From: JBBDIO01 sp040880365 | Lineage (GTDB): Bacteria; Chloroflexota; Anaerolineae; Caldilineales; Caldilineaceae | DNA length: 29,160 nt | Direction of reading: 5' to 3' | Assembly (NCBI GenBank): GCA_040880365.1 | Contig: JBBDIO010000151.1 | Coordinates: forward strand, 1 to 29,160 | In this document: positions 1 through 7,813 of the stretch, piece after piece | Numbering within the stretch: position 1 is the stretch's first letter | Layout of the letters: each line of letters starts with the position of its first letter | The notes under the pieces: model-generated | The model's database searches: none | What the model was told of the DNA's origin: nothing | Seen by the model: the letters and a program-made list of their open reading frames with translations, nothing else | Made by a program: the position numbers and the translations under genes

Positions 1-101
1 GCGGGCGTATAGGGAAAGCATATATGGAGAGTGTCAACGCCCAGACAACAGCCGATTGCAGCACGCGGGAAAAACAGCGACAGCGACGATACGCACGCAA
101 C

Positions 102-143
102 AAAAAAAGGCGACAGTCCTCTCGCGAGTGACTGTCGCCTTTT
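102..143 (-). terminator. Rho-independent terminator of clpC
   Basis: Bases 105-118 and 130-143 are perfect reverse complements, giving a 14-bp stem around an 11-base loop. Read on the minus strand the stem is followed by a run of T (the A run at 102-108). It lies about 40 bases beyond the clpC stop codon, the classic position and form of an intrinsic terminator. Confidence 0.9.
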
Positions 144-181
144 GCATCGTTCGATTACAGCTCGATAGTCGAAGCTGCCGG

Positions 182-2704
182 CTATTGCAGCATGGCTTCG
201 ATGGCTTCAGCTGTTTCCGAGCTACCGCCTTCGACTTCCTTGTGATCGATCACATCGAACACATAATCTTCCGTTTCGACACCCTCTTCAGATTCCACCT
301 TCCGGTAGTCAATCTGCACGGTATCGCCCGGCACGAACTTGTTCGCCAGGAGCATTTCGCTCAACGGGTCCTGAATCTGGCTCTGGATCACCCGGCGCAG
401 CGGACGTGCCCCATATTCGGGATCATAGCCCGCCTCCGCTATCTTGAAGCGCGCAGCCTCGGTGATCTGGAGTTGCACCTCATGTTCGGCCAACTGCATC
501 CGCAGCGGCTTCATTTCCAGTTCCACAATCAGGCCGATTTCTTCACGCGCCAGGCTGCGGAAGACCATCACGCCATCCAGCCGGTTGATAAACTCGGGCC
601 GGAAGGTCTTCTTGAGCGCATCCATGACTTTGGCCTTCATGGATTCATATTCCTGCTCGCGCGATTCGTCGTCGTCGCGCGTGATGGCAAAGCCCAAACG
701 ATGCCCGCCCTGGATGAGCTTGGCGCCGATGTTGCTGGTCATGAGAACCAAGGTGTTGCGGAAATCGACGCGCCGCCCTTTGGCATCGCTCAGATAACCG
801 TCTTCCATGATCTGCAAGAGCATGTTAAACGCTTCGGGATGGGCCTTTTCAATCTCATCCAACAGGATGACACTGTAGGGGCGGCGGCGGACCGCTTCGG
901 TCAACTGCCCACCTTCTTCATAGCCCACATAGCCCGGAGGCGCACCTACCAAACGGCTCACGTTGTGGCGCTCCATAAATTCGCTCATATCCAGCTTGAT
1001 GAGCGCTTCTTCGCTCCCAAACATGAATTCGGCCAATGTCTTCGCCAGCAACGTCTTACCCACACCCGTGGGGCCAAGGAAGATGAAACTGCCGATGGGC
1101 CGGCGCGGGTCCTTGAGACCGGCACGCGCACGCCGCACAGCTTTGCTGATGGCCTTGACCGGCTCTTCCTGCCCGATCACGCGCTGGCGCATCACCTTTT
1201 CCATCTCCAACAGCCGTTCGCGTTCTTCCCCGGCGATCCGGCTGACAGGCACGCCCGTCCACATGGCGACAACCTCGGCAATGTCTTCGGGCGTCACGCG
1301 CGGCTGATTTGCCGTTTCATTCCACCCTTCGCGCAGTTCGTTGAGCTGGGTTTCCAACTCCACTTCGCGATAGCGCAAATCAATAGCATCGTCGAAACGC
1401 TGGGTTTCCAACGCTTCTTCCTTCAGTTTCTGCAACTTCTTCAGATTCATGAAGGTCTCACGCAGATTGGCGGCATAGGGCGCTTTATACATGCGCACCC
1501 GGCTGCCCGCCTCGTCGATGAGATCGATAGCCTTATCGGGCATAAACCGATCGGGCACATAGCGCGCCGCCAGTTGGGCCGCGGCGGTAATCGCCTCGTC
1601 GGTAATCATCAATTTATGATGTTCTTCATAGCGGTTCTTCACCCCGCGCAGAATCAACACCGTCTCTTCAATCGAAGGTTCGTCCACCTTCACGGGCTGG
1701 AAGCGGCGTTCCAGCGCAGCATCGCTTTCGATATACTTGCGATATTCGTCCAGCGTCGTCGCGCCAATCACCTGGAGTTCGCCCCGGCTCAGTGCCGGTT
1801 TCAGGATATTAGCGGCATCCACACTGCTGCCGGCTGCGCCTGCGCCCACCAGCATATGCACTTCGTCGATGAACAGAATAGAGCCCGAGGTGATGATCTC
1901 TTCGATCACCTTCTTCAGCCGCTCTTCAAACTGCCCGCGATACATGGTGCCCGCCACCAGGCTGCCCACATCCAACATGAGCAGACGCCGGTTGAGCAGC
2001 GGTTCCGGCACATTGCCATCAATGATGCGCTGTGCCAGACCTTCAACAATCGCGGTCTTGCCCACACCCGGTTCACCAATCAGTGCCGGATTGTTCTTGG
2101 TGCGCCGACTCAAAATCTGAATCATACGTTCGATTTCAGTCTGCCGCCCAATCACGGGATCCAACTTGCCTTCTTCCGCCGCGGCAGTCAGGTCATAGCC
2201 CAACTGATCGACCAAAGGCGTCTTCGATTCCTTCTTCTGTTTGTCCTTCGATTGCGCCTGGGTCTGCAAAATGTTGCGCGCCGTCTGTGTGCGCACGCGG
2301 TCCAGGTTGATGCCCAGACCTCGCAACACGTTGACAGCAATACCTTCGCCCTCGCGCACCAGCCCCAACAACAAATGTTCGGTGCCAATATAGTGATGGC
2401 CCATGAGACGCGCTTCGTCTACAGCCAGTTCGATGACGCGCTTGGTGCGCGGCGCCAGAGTTGGCTTGCCAAACGGTGGGCGTTCTCCACGGCCTACAGT
2501 CCGTTCCACCGCACGAATGACTTGCCCTGGCTCTACGCTAAGCTCGCGCAACACCTTCACCGCTACACCATTTTCCTCGCGCACCAAACCCAGCAAAAGA
2601 TGTTCGGTGCCAATGTAGTTGTGATTCAACCGCAGCGCTTCTTCTTGAGCCAAAGTCAACACCCGTCGGGCGCGCTTTGTAAACCGATCCAATTTATCTG
2701 ACAT
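182..2704 (-). CDS. clpC: ATP-dependent Clp protease ATP-binding subunit ClpC
   Basis: This encodes an 840-residue Hsp100 unfoldase that forms ATP-driven hexamers and feeds proteins into the ClpP protease in the cytoplasm. Two Clp_N repeats are visible at about residues 1-70 and 80-145, each with an IGTEHLLLGL-type motif. The first AAA+ module has Walker A GEPGVGKT at 210-217 and Walker B acids at 280-281. A coiled middle segment with a UVR-like motif lies at about 418-455, which is typical of ClpC rather than ClpB. The second module has Walker A GPTGVGKT at 544-551 and Walker B LLDE near 614-617. LGF at 670-672 fits the ClpP-docking loop. Length is normal for the family. No clpP, ctsR or mcsAB is adjacent, and I saw no CIRCE-type operator upstream, so its regulation cannot be read here. 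The ATG start follows a weak GGGGA. Confidence 0.97.
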   Translation of the reverse strand: MSDKLDRFTKRARRVLTLAQEEALRLNHNYIGTEHLLLGLVREENGVAVKVLRELSVEPGQVIRAVERTVGRGERPPFGKPTLAPRTKRVIELAVDEARLMGHHYIGTEHLLLGLVREGEGIAVNVLRGLGINLDRVRTQTARNILQTQAQSKDKQKKESKTPLVDQLGYDLTAAAEEGKLDPVIGRQTEIERMIQILSRRTKNNPALIGEPGVGKTAIVEGLAQRIIDGNVPEPLLNRRLLMLDVGSLVAGTMYRGQFEERLKKVIEEIITSGSILFIDEVHMLVGAGAAGSSVDAANILKPALSRGELQVIGATTLDEYRKYIESDAALERRFQPVKVDEPSIEETVLILRGVKNRYEEHHKLMITDEAITAAAQLAARYVPDRFMPDKAIDLIDEAGSRVRMYKAPYAANLRETFMNLKKLQKLKEEALETQRFDDAIDLRYREVELETQLNELREGWNETANQPRVTPEDIAEVVAMWTGVPVSRIAGEERERLLEMEKVMRQRVIGQEEPVKAISKAVRRARAGLKDPRRPIGSFIFLGPTGVGKTLLAKTLAEFMFGSEEALIKLDMSEFMERHNVSRLVGAPPGYVGYEEGGQLTEAVRRRPYSVILLDEIEKAHPEAFNMLLQIMEDGYLSDAKGRRVDFRNTLVLMTSNIGAKLIQGGHRLGFAITRDDDESREQEYESMKAKVMDALKKTFRPEFINRLDGVMVFRSLAREEIGLIVELEMKPLRMQLAEHEVQLQITEAARFKIAEAGYDPEYGARPLRRVIQSQIQDPLSEMLLANKFVPGDTVQIDYRKVESEEGVETEDYVFDVIDHKEVEGGSSETAEAIEAMLQ

Positions 2705-3587
2705 TATCGTAATCCCCGAAGTATATACTCATTCAATACCCGTCCGGTTGGCAGATCCGCCGGGCCTAACCAATCTAACGCCGAAGCCCGTCGACACGCA
2801 GTAACGATAGTTACCCTTCATCTGATGACCATTAGACCATGCTGTCCTCAACCAGACTCTATGCTCCACCAGACTCATTTCTCGACTAGACATCCAGCTC
2901 AACAGGGCACGAATTTCGACCCGTTTCGTCGTGTTCGATCCTACCTGCAAATGCAAACGCAATCCACATTACAAACTGCTAGTATCCAGACGCTTACATC
3001 TGCTCCATCTACTGCCACATAAATCTTCTGCCACATACAGCCACATACGTTAACGACTACATCTGCAACCAGTCCATTATTATGCAGACCCGACAGGAAA
3101 GCAACCGCACGCCTGTCCTAATCCCACGTACCCCAGCGCGCCACATGCACCCCAGAATACGCCACTCTGCATAACCTCACGCGCGACGATGCCAGATGTA
3201 CGCGTTGTCATATCCATCCTGACTGCGAACAGCAATCATCAGCAATGCCGGAATGTATTTACAGTTCGAATGTGTTGTGCTCGGCAGCCCGCTTCAACGT
3301 ACGACATCGGACGTCTATCGCTGCGACTTGTGAATTGTGTGAAAGAGCCGTGAGGAAGGAATGCTCGTGATATGGACAATCGCTATTGTAATGAGTGCGG
3401 TTGCCCTTTGTCAACCGTCAAAAAACTCAACACACCCAAATTGGCGGCGAACACAGTCAACTTCTCGACTAATAAAACGGATAAAATCAGAGCGATGGCC
3501 CTGCGTTCTGCGTTTCTACTACCCTGTATACGTCCAAAGCTCCCAAAATGTTTCACGCGTGCATCCATAAATCAATTCGATGCGAAT
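2705..3587. other. Gene-poor spacer between clpC and the S1 gene terminator
   Basis: About 0.9 kb in which I find no convincing full gene and no tRNA or other recognisable RNA. The clpC promoter must lie at its left end. A minus-strand TATACT at 2720-2725 could be a -10 box, but no good -35 box accompanies it. Small imperfect repeats of a GCCACATA unit occur around 3012-3047. At the right end, a plus-strand ATG at 3372 preceded by a purine-rich GAGGAAGGA opens a short zinc-ribbon-like peptide (see the separate entry). Confidence 0.6.
3372..3587 (+). pseudogene. Possible zinc-ribbon gene remnant
   Basis: The ATG at 3372 stands 11 bases after GAGGAAGGA, a fair ribosome binding site. The first residues read MDNRYCNECGCPLS, which resembles the first knuckle of the small zinc-ribbon domains (CxxC followed by G and PL) that begin many bacterial membrane and regulatory proteins. 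The second CxxC knuckle is missing and the following residues show no family character. The frame then runs through the palindromic terminator and antisense into the S1 gene, which a real gene would not be expected to do. I read it as either a decayed 5' end or chance resemblance. Confidence 0.2.
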
Positions 3588-3631
3588 AATATAAAAAAGG
3601 GGAGACGCCGGCGTCTCCCCTTTTTTATATT
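3588..3631. terminator. Perfectly palindromic bidirectional terminator
   Basis: The 44 bases form an uninterrupted perfect palindrome centred between 3609 and 3610. An A6 run (3593-3598) leads into GGGG-AGACGCC, mirrored by GGCGTCT-CCCC and a T6 run (3621-3626). Either strand therefore makes a GC-rich stem followed by a U tract. It lies about 125 bases past the stop codon of the S1 gene (minus strand) and can stop transcription from both directions. Confidence 0.9.
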
Positions 3632-3755
3632 CAGATATGGCGTGCTATCTGCCACAGCCCGTTACAACAATCTGACACTACAAGCGACACTACAGTCCGA
3701 CACTCCAAATTGTGGCGATAGTCGGCTGCGGTACCAGGCTTACCTTTTCAAACAA

Positions 3756-5183
3756 TCAGCGCGTCGATTCGTGCTCGGCAACCACTGCACTTTCGGCTTC
3801 TGTAGTTGCTTCTGTATCGATTACGGCTTCTGCGTTGATTTCGGCTTCTGCGTTGATTACGGCCTCTGTGACAGCTTCGGTGGCAGCTTCGGTGGCAGCT
3901 TCGGTGGCAACTTCGGCTACCGGAGCATCCTCCACGGCAGAAACTTCGTCTTCGGCTGCGGAACCTGCGTCATTCTCACTGGGCGCAATCTGCCAATCCA
4001 GCTCCACATCTTCGGCGGGCAACGCCTGCTTCAGGCTCAGTCCCATGCGACGCTTGTCCATGTCGATGCGAATAATGCGCAGATCGTGCTCCTCGCCCTC
4101 ATTCACCACCTCTTTGGGGTGATTGATGCGCTGTTCGGTCAGTTCGCTCACATGAATCAGACCTTCAATGCCGTCCTGTTCCAAACGGGCAAAGGCGCCG
4201 AAATTCACCAGCTTGGTGATCCGACCGCGCACGATCTGGCCCACCACATAATTCTGATCCACAACATCCCACGGCTGGGGCTGCAAACGGCGCAGACTCA
4301 GACCAATGCGCCGGCGTTCGTGGTCAATGTTCAGAATCTGCACCTTGACCTTGTCACCCACATTCACCACTTCGCTGGGATGCGAGACACGATTCCAGCT
4401 CAATTCGCTCAGATGGATCAAACCATCGGCCCCACCCAAATCGACGAATGCACCAAAATCGGCAATGCTGCTGATAATGCCATCGTAGATATCGCCATCG
4501 CTGAGTGTCTCCAACAGTTGTTCTTTCTGCTGGCGTCGCCACTCGCGCATGGCCTGGCGTTCCGAAAGAATCAGGCGATTGCGCTTGCGATCAATATCGA
4601 TGACCTTGAGCATCAGTCCTTCGCCTACCAGCGCAGCCCAGCGGTCATCGCCCGGATCCTCACCATCGCCCTGGCTGTGGCTCTGGCTGTCTGCGCTCAA
4701 TTGGCTGGCCGGCACAAACCCGCGCACCTGGCCCAATTTGACAATCACGCCACCCCGGTTGAACGCTGCCACACTGCCTTCGAAAATCTCCTGAGACTGC
4801 ATGAGCACCTCGGCCCGTTCCCAGTCTTTTTCGGCCTGGGCACGGCTGATGCTCAAAATCACATTGCCTTCGCGATCTTCGCGCACAATGTAGACGGGAA
4901 TCTCGCAGCCAAGGACAAGTTCGTCTACCATGTCACCCAGCCGCTCCAGTTCACGACCGCTGACAATGCCTTCAGATTTGAAACCAATGTCTACCAAAAT
5001 CTCATTGGGGCGCTTATCAACTACGACCCCGGTCCGAATCTCGCCAGACTGTGGTTCCAACAGCGACTGCTCGATCTCCGCGAGCAGCAACGCCATCGGA
5101 TGCACATCCTGCTCTCCCTCTTGCAAGCCATTTGCATGGGCAGAAACCGCCGTTGCTCCGAGTGTTGCGTGACCGTTGCTCAT
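3756..5183 (-). CDS. rpsA: S1 RNA-binding domain protein (ribosomal protein S1-like)
   Basis: The 475-residue protein carries four S1/OB-fold repeats at about residues 47-115, 132-210, 229-298 and 314-386. The last two are the most canonical, with FGAFVDLGG-DGLIHLSEL and FGAFARLEQ-EGLIHVSEL. Such proteins bind single-stranded mRNA, on the 30S subunit in the case of S1, and help it reach the ribosome. Residues about 400-475 form an acidic Ala/Thr/Glu tail with tandem ATEA-type repeats, coded by repeated 12-base units near 3874-3911. The frame is open 22 codons further upstream to 5249. I place the start at the ATG at 5183 because CGGAGGAAG (5195-5203) precedes it and the upstream residues are not S1-like. 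With four domains rather than six it resembles the shorter S1 proteins of non-proteobacteria. Whether it is the true ribosomal S1 is not proven. Confidence 0.88.
   Translation of the reverse strand: MSNGHATLGATAVSAHANGLQEGEQDVHPMALLLAEIEQSLLEPQSGEIRTGVVVDKRPNEILVDIGFKSEGIVSGRELERLGDMVDELVLGCEIPVYIVREDREGNVILSISRAQAEKDWERAEVLMQSQEIFEGSVAAFNRGGVIVKLGQVRGFVPASQLSADSQSHSQGDGEDPGDDRWAALVGEGLMLKVIDIDRKRNRLILSERQAMREWRRQQKEQLLETLSDGDIYDGIISSIADFGAFVDLGGADGLIHLSELSWNRVSHPSEVVNVGDKVKVQILNIDHERRRIGLSLRRLQPQPWDVVDQNYVVGQIVRGRITKLVNFGAFARLEQDGIEGLIHVSELTEQRINHPKEVVNEGEEHDLRIIRIDMDKRRMGLSLKQALPAEDVELDWQIAPSENDAGSAAEDEVSAVEDAPVAEVATEAATEAATEAVTEAVINAEAEINAEAVIDTEATTEAESAVVAEHESTR
3874..3911. repeat. Tandem 12-bp repeat coding the S1 protein tail
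   Basis: About three copies of GCTTCGGTGGCA lie head to tail, continuing into degenerate copies on both sides (about 3790-3920). On the coding minus strand they give repeated Ala-Thr-Glu-Ala. The unit length is a multiple of three, so copy-number change would lengthen or shorten the tail without a frameshift. Confidence 0.75.
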
Positions 5184-5209
5184 AAGAAAAAAAACTTCCT
5201 CCGAAATAA

Positions 5210-5238
5210 AATAGAATTGCCTAAAACGATGAAGGCAA
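5210..5238 (-). promoter_or_regulatory. Possible promoter of the S1 gene
   Basis: On the minus strand TTGCCT (5238-5233) and TCTATT (5215-5210) are separated by 17 bases, a plausible sigma70-type -35/-10 pair just upstream of the GGAGGA ribosome binding site. TTGCCT also forms a 6-bp inverted repeat with AGGCAA ten bases on, so a short hairpin is the alternative reading. The match to consensus is only partial. Confidence 0.3.
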
Positions 5239-5359
5239 AATGAACACAAAAGAATAAACCGGCGCTGGGCTGCCCGGCTTGCTGTGGTGAGCTATTGGAA
5301 TGACGCGCTGTTGTGATTGTGAAGAGGATAGACGTACCAACAGAACCTGAATCAGGAGG

Positions 5360-5749
5360 CTAGCTCAACAGAGCTATCGCCTCAATCTCAACTAGGCCGC
5401 CGAGCGGGAGCGCTGCCACCTGCACTGTGCTGCGTGCGGGTGGTTCCCCGGCGAACACCTCACCGTAAACCGCATTAACTCTTGGAAAATCTGCCATATC
5501 TGCCAAAAATATGGTTGTCTTGACCACACCGACAACGCTGCTGCCTGCGCTTGCCAAGACTGCCGTTAAGTTTGCTAATGCCTGGCGCGTCTGCGCCTCC
5601 ACTCCCCCATCGACCAATTTACCCGTCGCCGGGTCTAACCCCAGTTGTCCCGAACAGAAAACATAGCCGTCAGTGCGGATTGCCTGGGCATAGGGGCCAA
5701 TTGCCGCCGGCGCTTTTTCGGTTTGAACCGTTTTCCGCTCCACACTCAT
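5360..5749 (-). CDS. ridA: RidA family reactive intermediate deaminase
   Basis: The 129-residue protein matches the RidA/YjgF/UK114 family along its whole length. Members hydrolyse reactive enamine/imine intermediates, such as 2-aminoacrylate released by PLP-dependent dehydratases, to keto acids and ammonia, acting as trimers in the cytoplasm. Visible hallmarks are the N-terminal AIGPYAQA, CSGQLG, and the C-terminal ARSTVQVAALP-GGLVEIEAIA block. That block carries the arginine that in RidA proper holds the carboxylate of the substrate, which favours true RidA over the divergent Rid groups. The ATG at 5749 follows GAGG at a spacing of 6. It stands alone between mreB and the S1 gene, each separated by more than 170 bases. 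Confidence 0.93.
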   Translation of the reverse strand: MSVERKTVQTEKAPAAIGPYAQAIRTDGYVFCSGQLGLDPATGKLVDGGVEAQTRQALANLTAVLASAGSSVVGVVKTTIFLADMADFPRVNAVYGEVFAGEPPARSTVQVAALPLGGLVEIEAIALLS

Positions 5750-5998
5750 CGATCGCCTCTGTCCTGTCCCTGTTTGGTCGTTAGCCGATAACCATTCTGT
5801 CTCTGCGCGCCGGCTTCGTTTGTCAACTGTACCTGTGCATACTCGCCGCTAATTTCGCGCACTGCCCATCCCAGAATTATTAACCTGAGATTAAATTGTA
5901 ACGGACTTCACGCTTAAGTCAAATTTGCAAACAGAAGAATATCGCGTTAATCGCCCAGATCCACGACATAGGCCCATACAATATGGCTGGTTGGGCAG

Positions 5999-7024
5999 CT
6001 AATTGGGCACAATCGGCAAACTGCGGCGCATAATTTCATAATTTTCCAACGCGCGGCCCGCGCCCAAAGCCACACATGCAATAGGATTTTCGGCCACATA
6101 ACAGGGCACGCCCGTCTCTTGTGTCAACAAAACGGCAATATTGCGCAGTTGTGAACCGCCGCCGGTCAATACCATGCCCCGGTCGATGATGTCCGCCGCC
6201 AGTTCGGGTGGGGTCTTTTCCAGTGTCGAGCGCACCGTGCTGATAACGGCCTGCAAAGGCTCGGTCATAGCCTCGGTGACTTCGCTGCTGGTAATCTGCA
6301 TAATCTTGGGCAGGCCGGTCACCTGGTCACGTCCGCGTACTTCCATCGAACGATCTTCTTCCATGGGCAACGCGCTGCCAATGCCGATTTTAATTTCCTC
6401 GGCAGTCTGCTCACCAATCAGCAGATTATACTTTTTACGAATATAGTTCACAATCGATTCATCAAAGCGATTGCCGCCCACGCGCACACTGCTCCACACC
6501 ACAATGTCATACATGGAGACGACTGCCGCTTCGGTCGTGCCGCCGCCCATATCCACCACCATATTGCCGGTGGGCGTGCCGATGGGCAATCCCGCACCAT
6601 AGGCTGCGGCCAGCGGTTCGGGAATCAGATAGGCCGCGCCCGCCCCCGCCTGCATCGCGGCATCGTGCACCGCGCGCTCTTCTACGCTCGTCACACCTTT
6701 GGGTGTACTGATCATCACCTTGGGGCGAAAGAGCGGGTTCAAAAGTGGATTGCGCGCGCCCACAATCGATTCGATGAAATAGCGCAGCATGGCCTCGGTC
6801 ACCACAAAATCTGCGATTACACCATCGCGCATGGGCCGCGCCACCTCGATACTTTCGGGCGTGCGCCCCAACATATCATAGGCTTCGTGCCCTACCGCTA
6901 CCATTTTGTTATCACGCAAACGAATGGCAACCACCGATGGCTCGTGCATGACAATGCCACGCCCCTTGACATGGACCAGGACATTGACAGTACCTAAATC
7001 GATTCCAATATGCTTTTCAAACAT
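5999..7024 (-). CDS. mreB: Rod shape-determining protein MreB/Mbl
   Basis: The 341-residue protein is a bacterial actin homologue that polymerises on the inner face of the membrane and guides the elongation peptidoglycan machinery. The actin-type phosphate 1 motif GIDLGTVNVLV is at the N terminus, the phosphate 2 segment VVDMGGGTTEAAVVS is in the middle, and the adenosine motif VLTGGGSQLRN is near the C terminus. Length is normal. The GTVNVLV replaces the more common GTANTLV. There is no mreC, mreD, rodA or pbp2 beside it, so this could be an extra paralogue (Mbl type) rather than the gene of the main mre operon. The ATG has only a weak purine stretch upstream. About 345 bases separate it from atpC, with a terminator between them, so it should have its own promoter. 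Confidence 0.94.
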   Translation of the reverse strand: MFEKHIGIDLGTVNVLVHVKGRGIVMHEPSVVAIRLRDNKMVAVGHEAYDMLGRTPESIEVARPMRDGVIADFVVTEAMLRYFIESIVGARNPLLNPLFRPKVMISTPKGVTSVEERAVHDAAMQAGAGAAYLIPEPLAAAYGAGLPIGTPTGNMVVDMGGGTTEAAVVSMYDIVVWSSVRVGGNRFDESIVNYIRKKYNLLIGEQTAEEIKIGIGSALPMEEDRSMEVRGRDQVTGLPKIMQITSSEVTEAMTEPLQAVISTVRSTLEKTPPELAADIIDRGMVLTGGGSQLRNIAVLLTQETGVPCYVAENPIACVALGAGRALENYEIMRRSLPIVPN

Positions 7025-7369
7025 AGATCTGGACTGTCTCTCGCTATTAGTCGAACACGCAGTTCATCGAACACACATCTACACCGCCACGCATACCATG
7101 CAATCCGTATAGCTGCCCTGCGGCGGCGGGACGCGCAGTGCCACGTTCCCCTGGCGCAAAAATTGCCGACGCGATCATGCAATATAGGACCATTTGCGTT
7201 GGGCGTCAACTCGCCCAGATCCACAAACACGCAACCTTCAGCCTACCTTCCCGAAAAGAAACGCGCCTGAGGAAACGAAGTGGCGAATCAAATTTCTACT
7301 CGACGAAAAACCGGGTTCCAATCCTACGGAACCCGGTCTTGTTACTTAATTTTACAACAGGTCGCCGGC
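7025..7369. other. Spacer between atpC and mreB
   Basis: About 345 bases hold the atp operon terminator (7306-7337) close to atpC and, presumably, the mreB promoter close to 7025. I could not pick out a confident -35/-10 pair. Short open frames here show no family resemblance. Confidence 0.6.
7306..7337 (-). terminator. Rho-independent terminator of the atp operon
   Basis: ACCGGGTTCC (7310-7319) and GGAACCCGGT (7328-7337) form a perfect 10-bp stem with an 8-base loop. On the minus strand the stem runs into TTTTT. It lies about 33 bases after the atpC stop and marks the end of the ATP synthase transcript. Confidence 0.9.
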
Positions 7370-7810
7370 CTAGCTTTGCGAATCGCTCTCGAACGCGTGA
7401 GGCGAGCGCCCTCGGCGGCGGCGTGCCACCTTCAGACGCAGATTGCTGCGCCGCAGCGCCGCTTCGATCACCACACGCCGTTGTGGCGGCGGATTATCGG
7501 CCAACGATTCCCGCGCCTTCTCGCGTGCAGCTTCGGCGCGGTTCTCGTCGATTTCCTCGGCAGCTTCGGCTACATCCGCCAAAATGGTCACCTTGTTGGG
7601 ACGAACCTCTACCACACCACCGGCCACAGCCAAAAACTGGGTTTCCGCGCCCTTGTGCAACACAATCTCACCGATGTCCATGGTCGAAAGCAACGGCGCA
7701 TGGCCGCCCATGATCCCCATTTGGCCTTCGCCGCCTGGGATAGTAATCATATCCACGTCGTCGGAGATCAACAAGCGCTCTGGTGTAACAATATCCACAT
7801 GGATAGTCAT
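7370..7810 (-). CDS. atpC: F-type ATP synthase epsilon subunit
   Basis: The 146-residue product is the epsilon subunit of F1, part of the central rotor stalk with gamma and a regulator of ATP hydrolysis. The N-terminal beta-barrel shows the typical VDIVTPERLL start, the GGEGQMGIMGGHAPLL motif and a GGVVEVRPNKVTILAD segment. The C-terminal half is the helical hairpin, ending in an unusual Arg-rich stretch (LKVARRRRGRS). It starts 3 bases after the atpD stop codon, with GGGAG inside the end of atpD as its ribosome binding site, so translation is probably coupled. It is the last gene of the operon. Confidence 0.95.
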   Translation of the reverse strand: MTIHVDIVTPERLLISDDVDMITIPGGEGQMGIMGGHAPLLSTMDIGEIVLHKGAETQFLAVAGGVVEVRPNKVTILADVAEAAEEIDENRAEAAREKARESLADNPPPQRRVVIEAALRRSNLRLKVARRRRGRSPHAFESDSQS

Positions 7811-7813
7811 GGC

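Noticed and set aside
56..2701. 881-codon open frame on the plus strand opposite clpC
   Set aside because: It mirrors clpC, whose product has unmistakable AAA+ motifs; the plus-strand product is His/Phe/Gln-rich with no domain character.
2705..2800. CIRCE or other heat-shock operator before clpC
   Set aside because: Looked for the TTAGCACTC/GAGTGCTAA inverted repeat and found none.
2925..2960. tRNA-like T-loop (GTTCGATCC)
   Set aside because: The flanking bases do not form a T stem and no acceptor stem or anticodon arm can be drawn.
3372..5243. 623-codon plus-strand frame across the S1 gene
   Set aside because: It runs through a terminator palindrome and antisense to four clear S1 domains; only its first few residues look protein-like.
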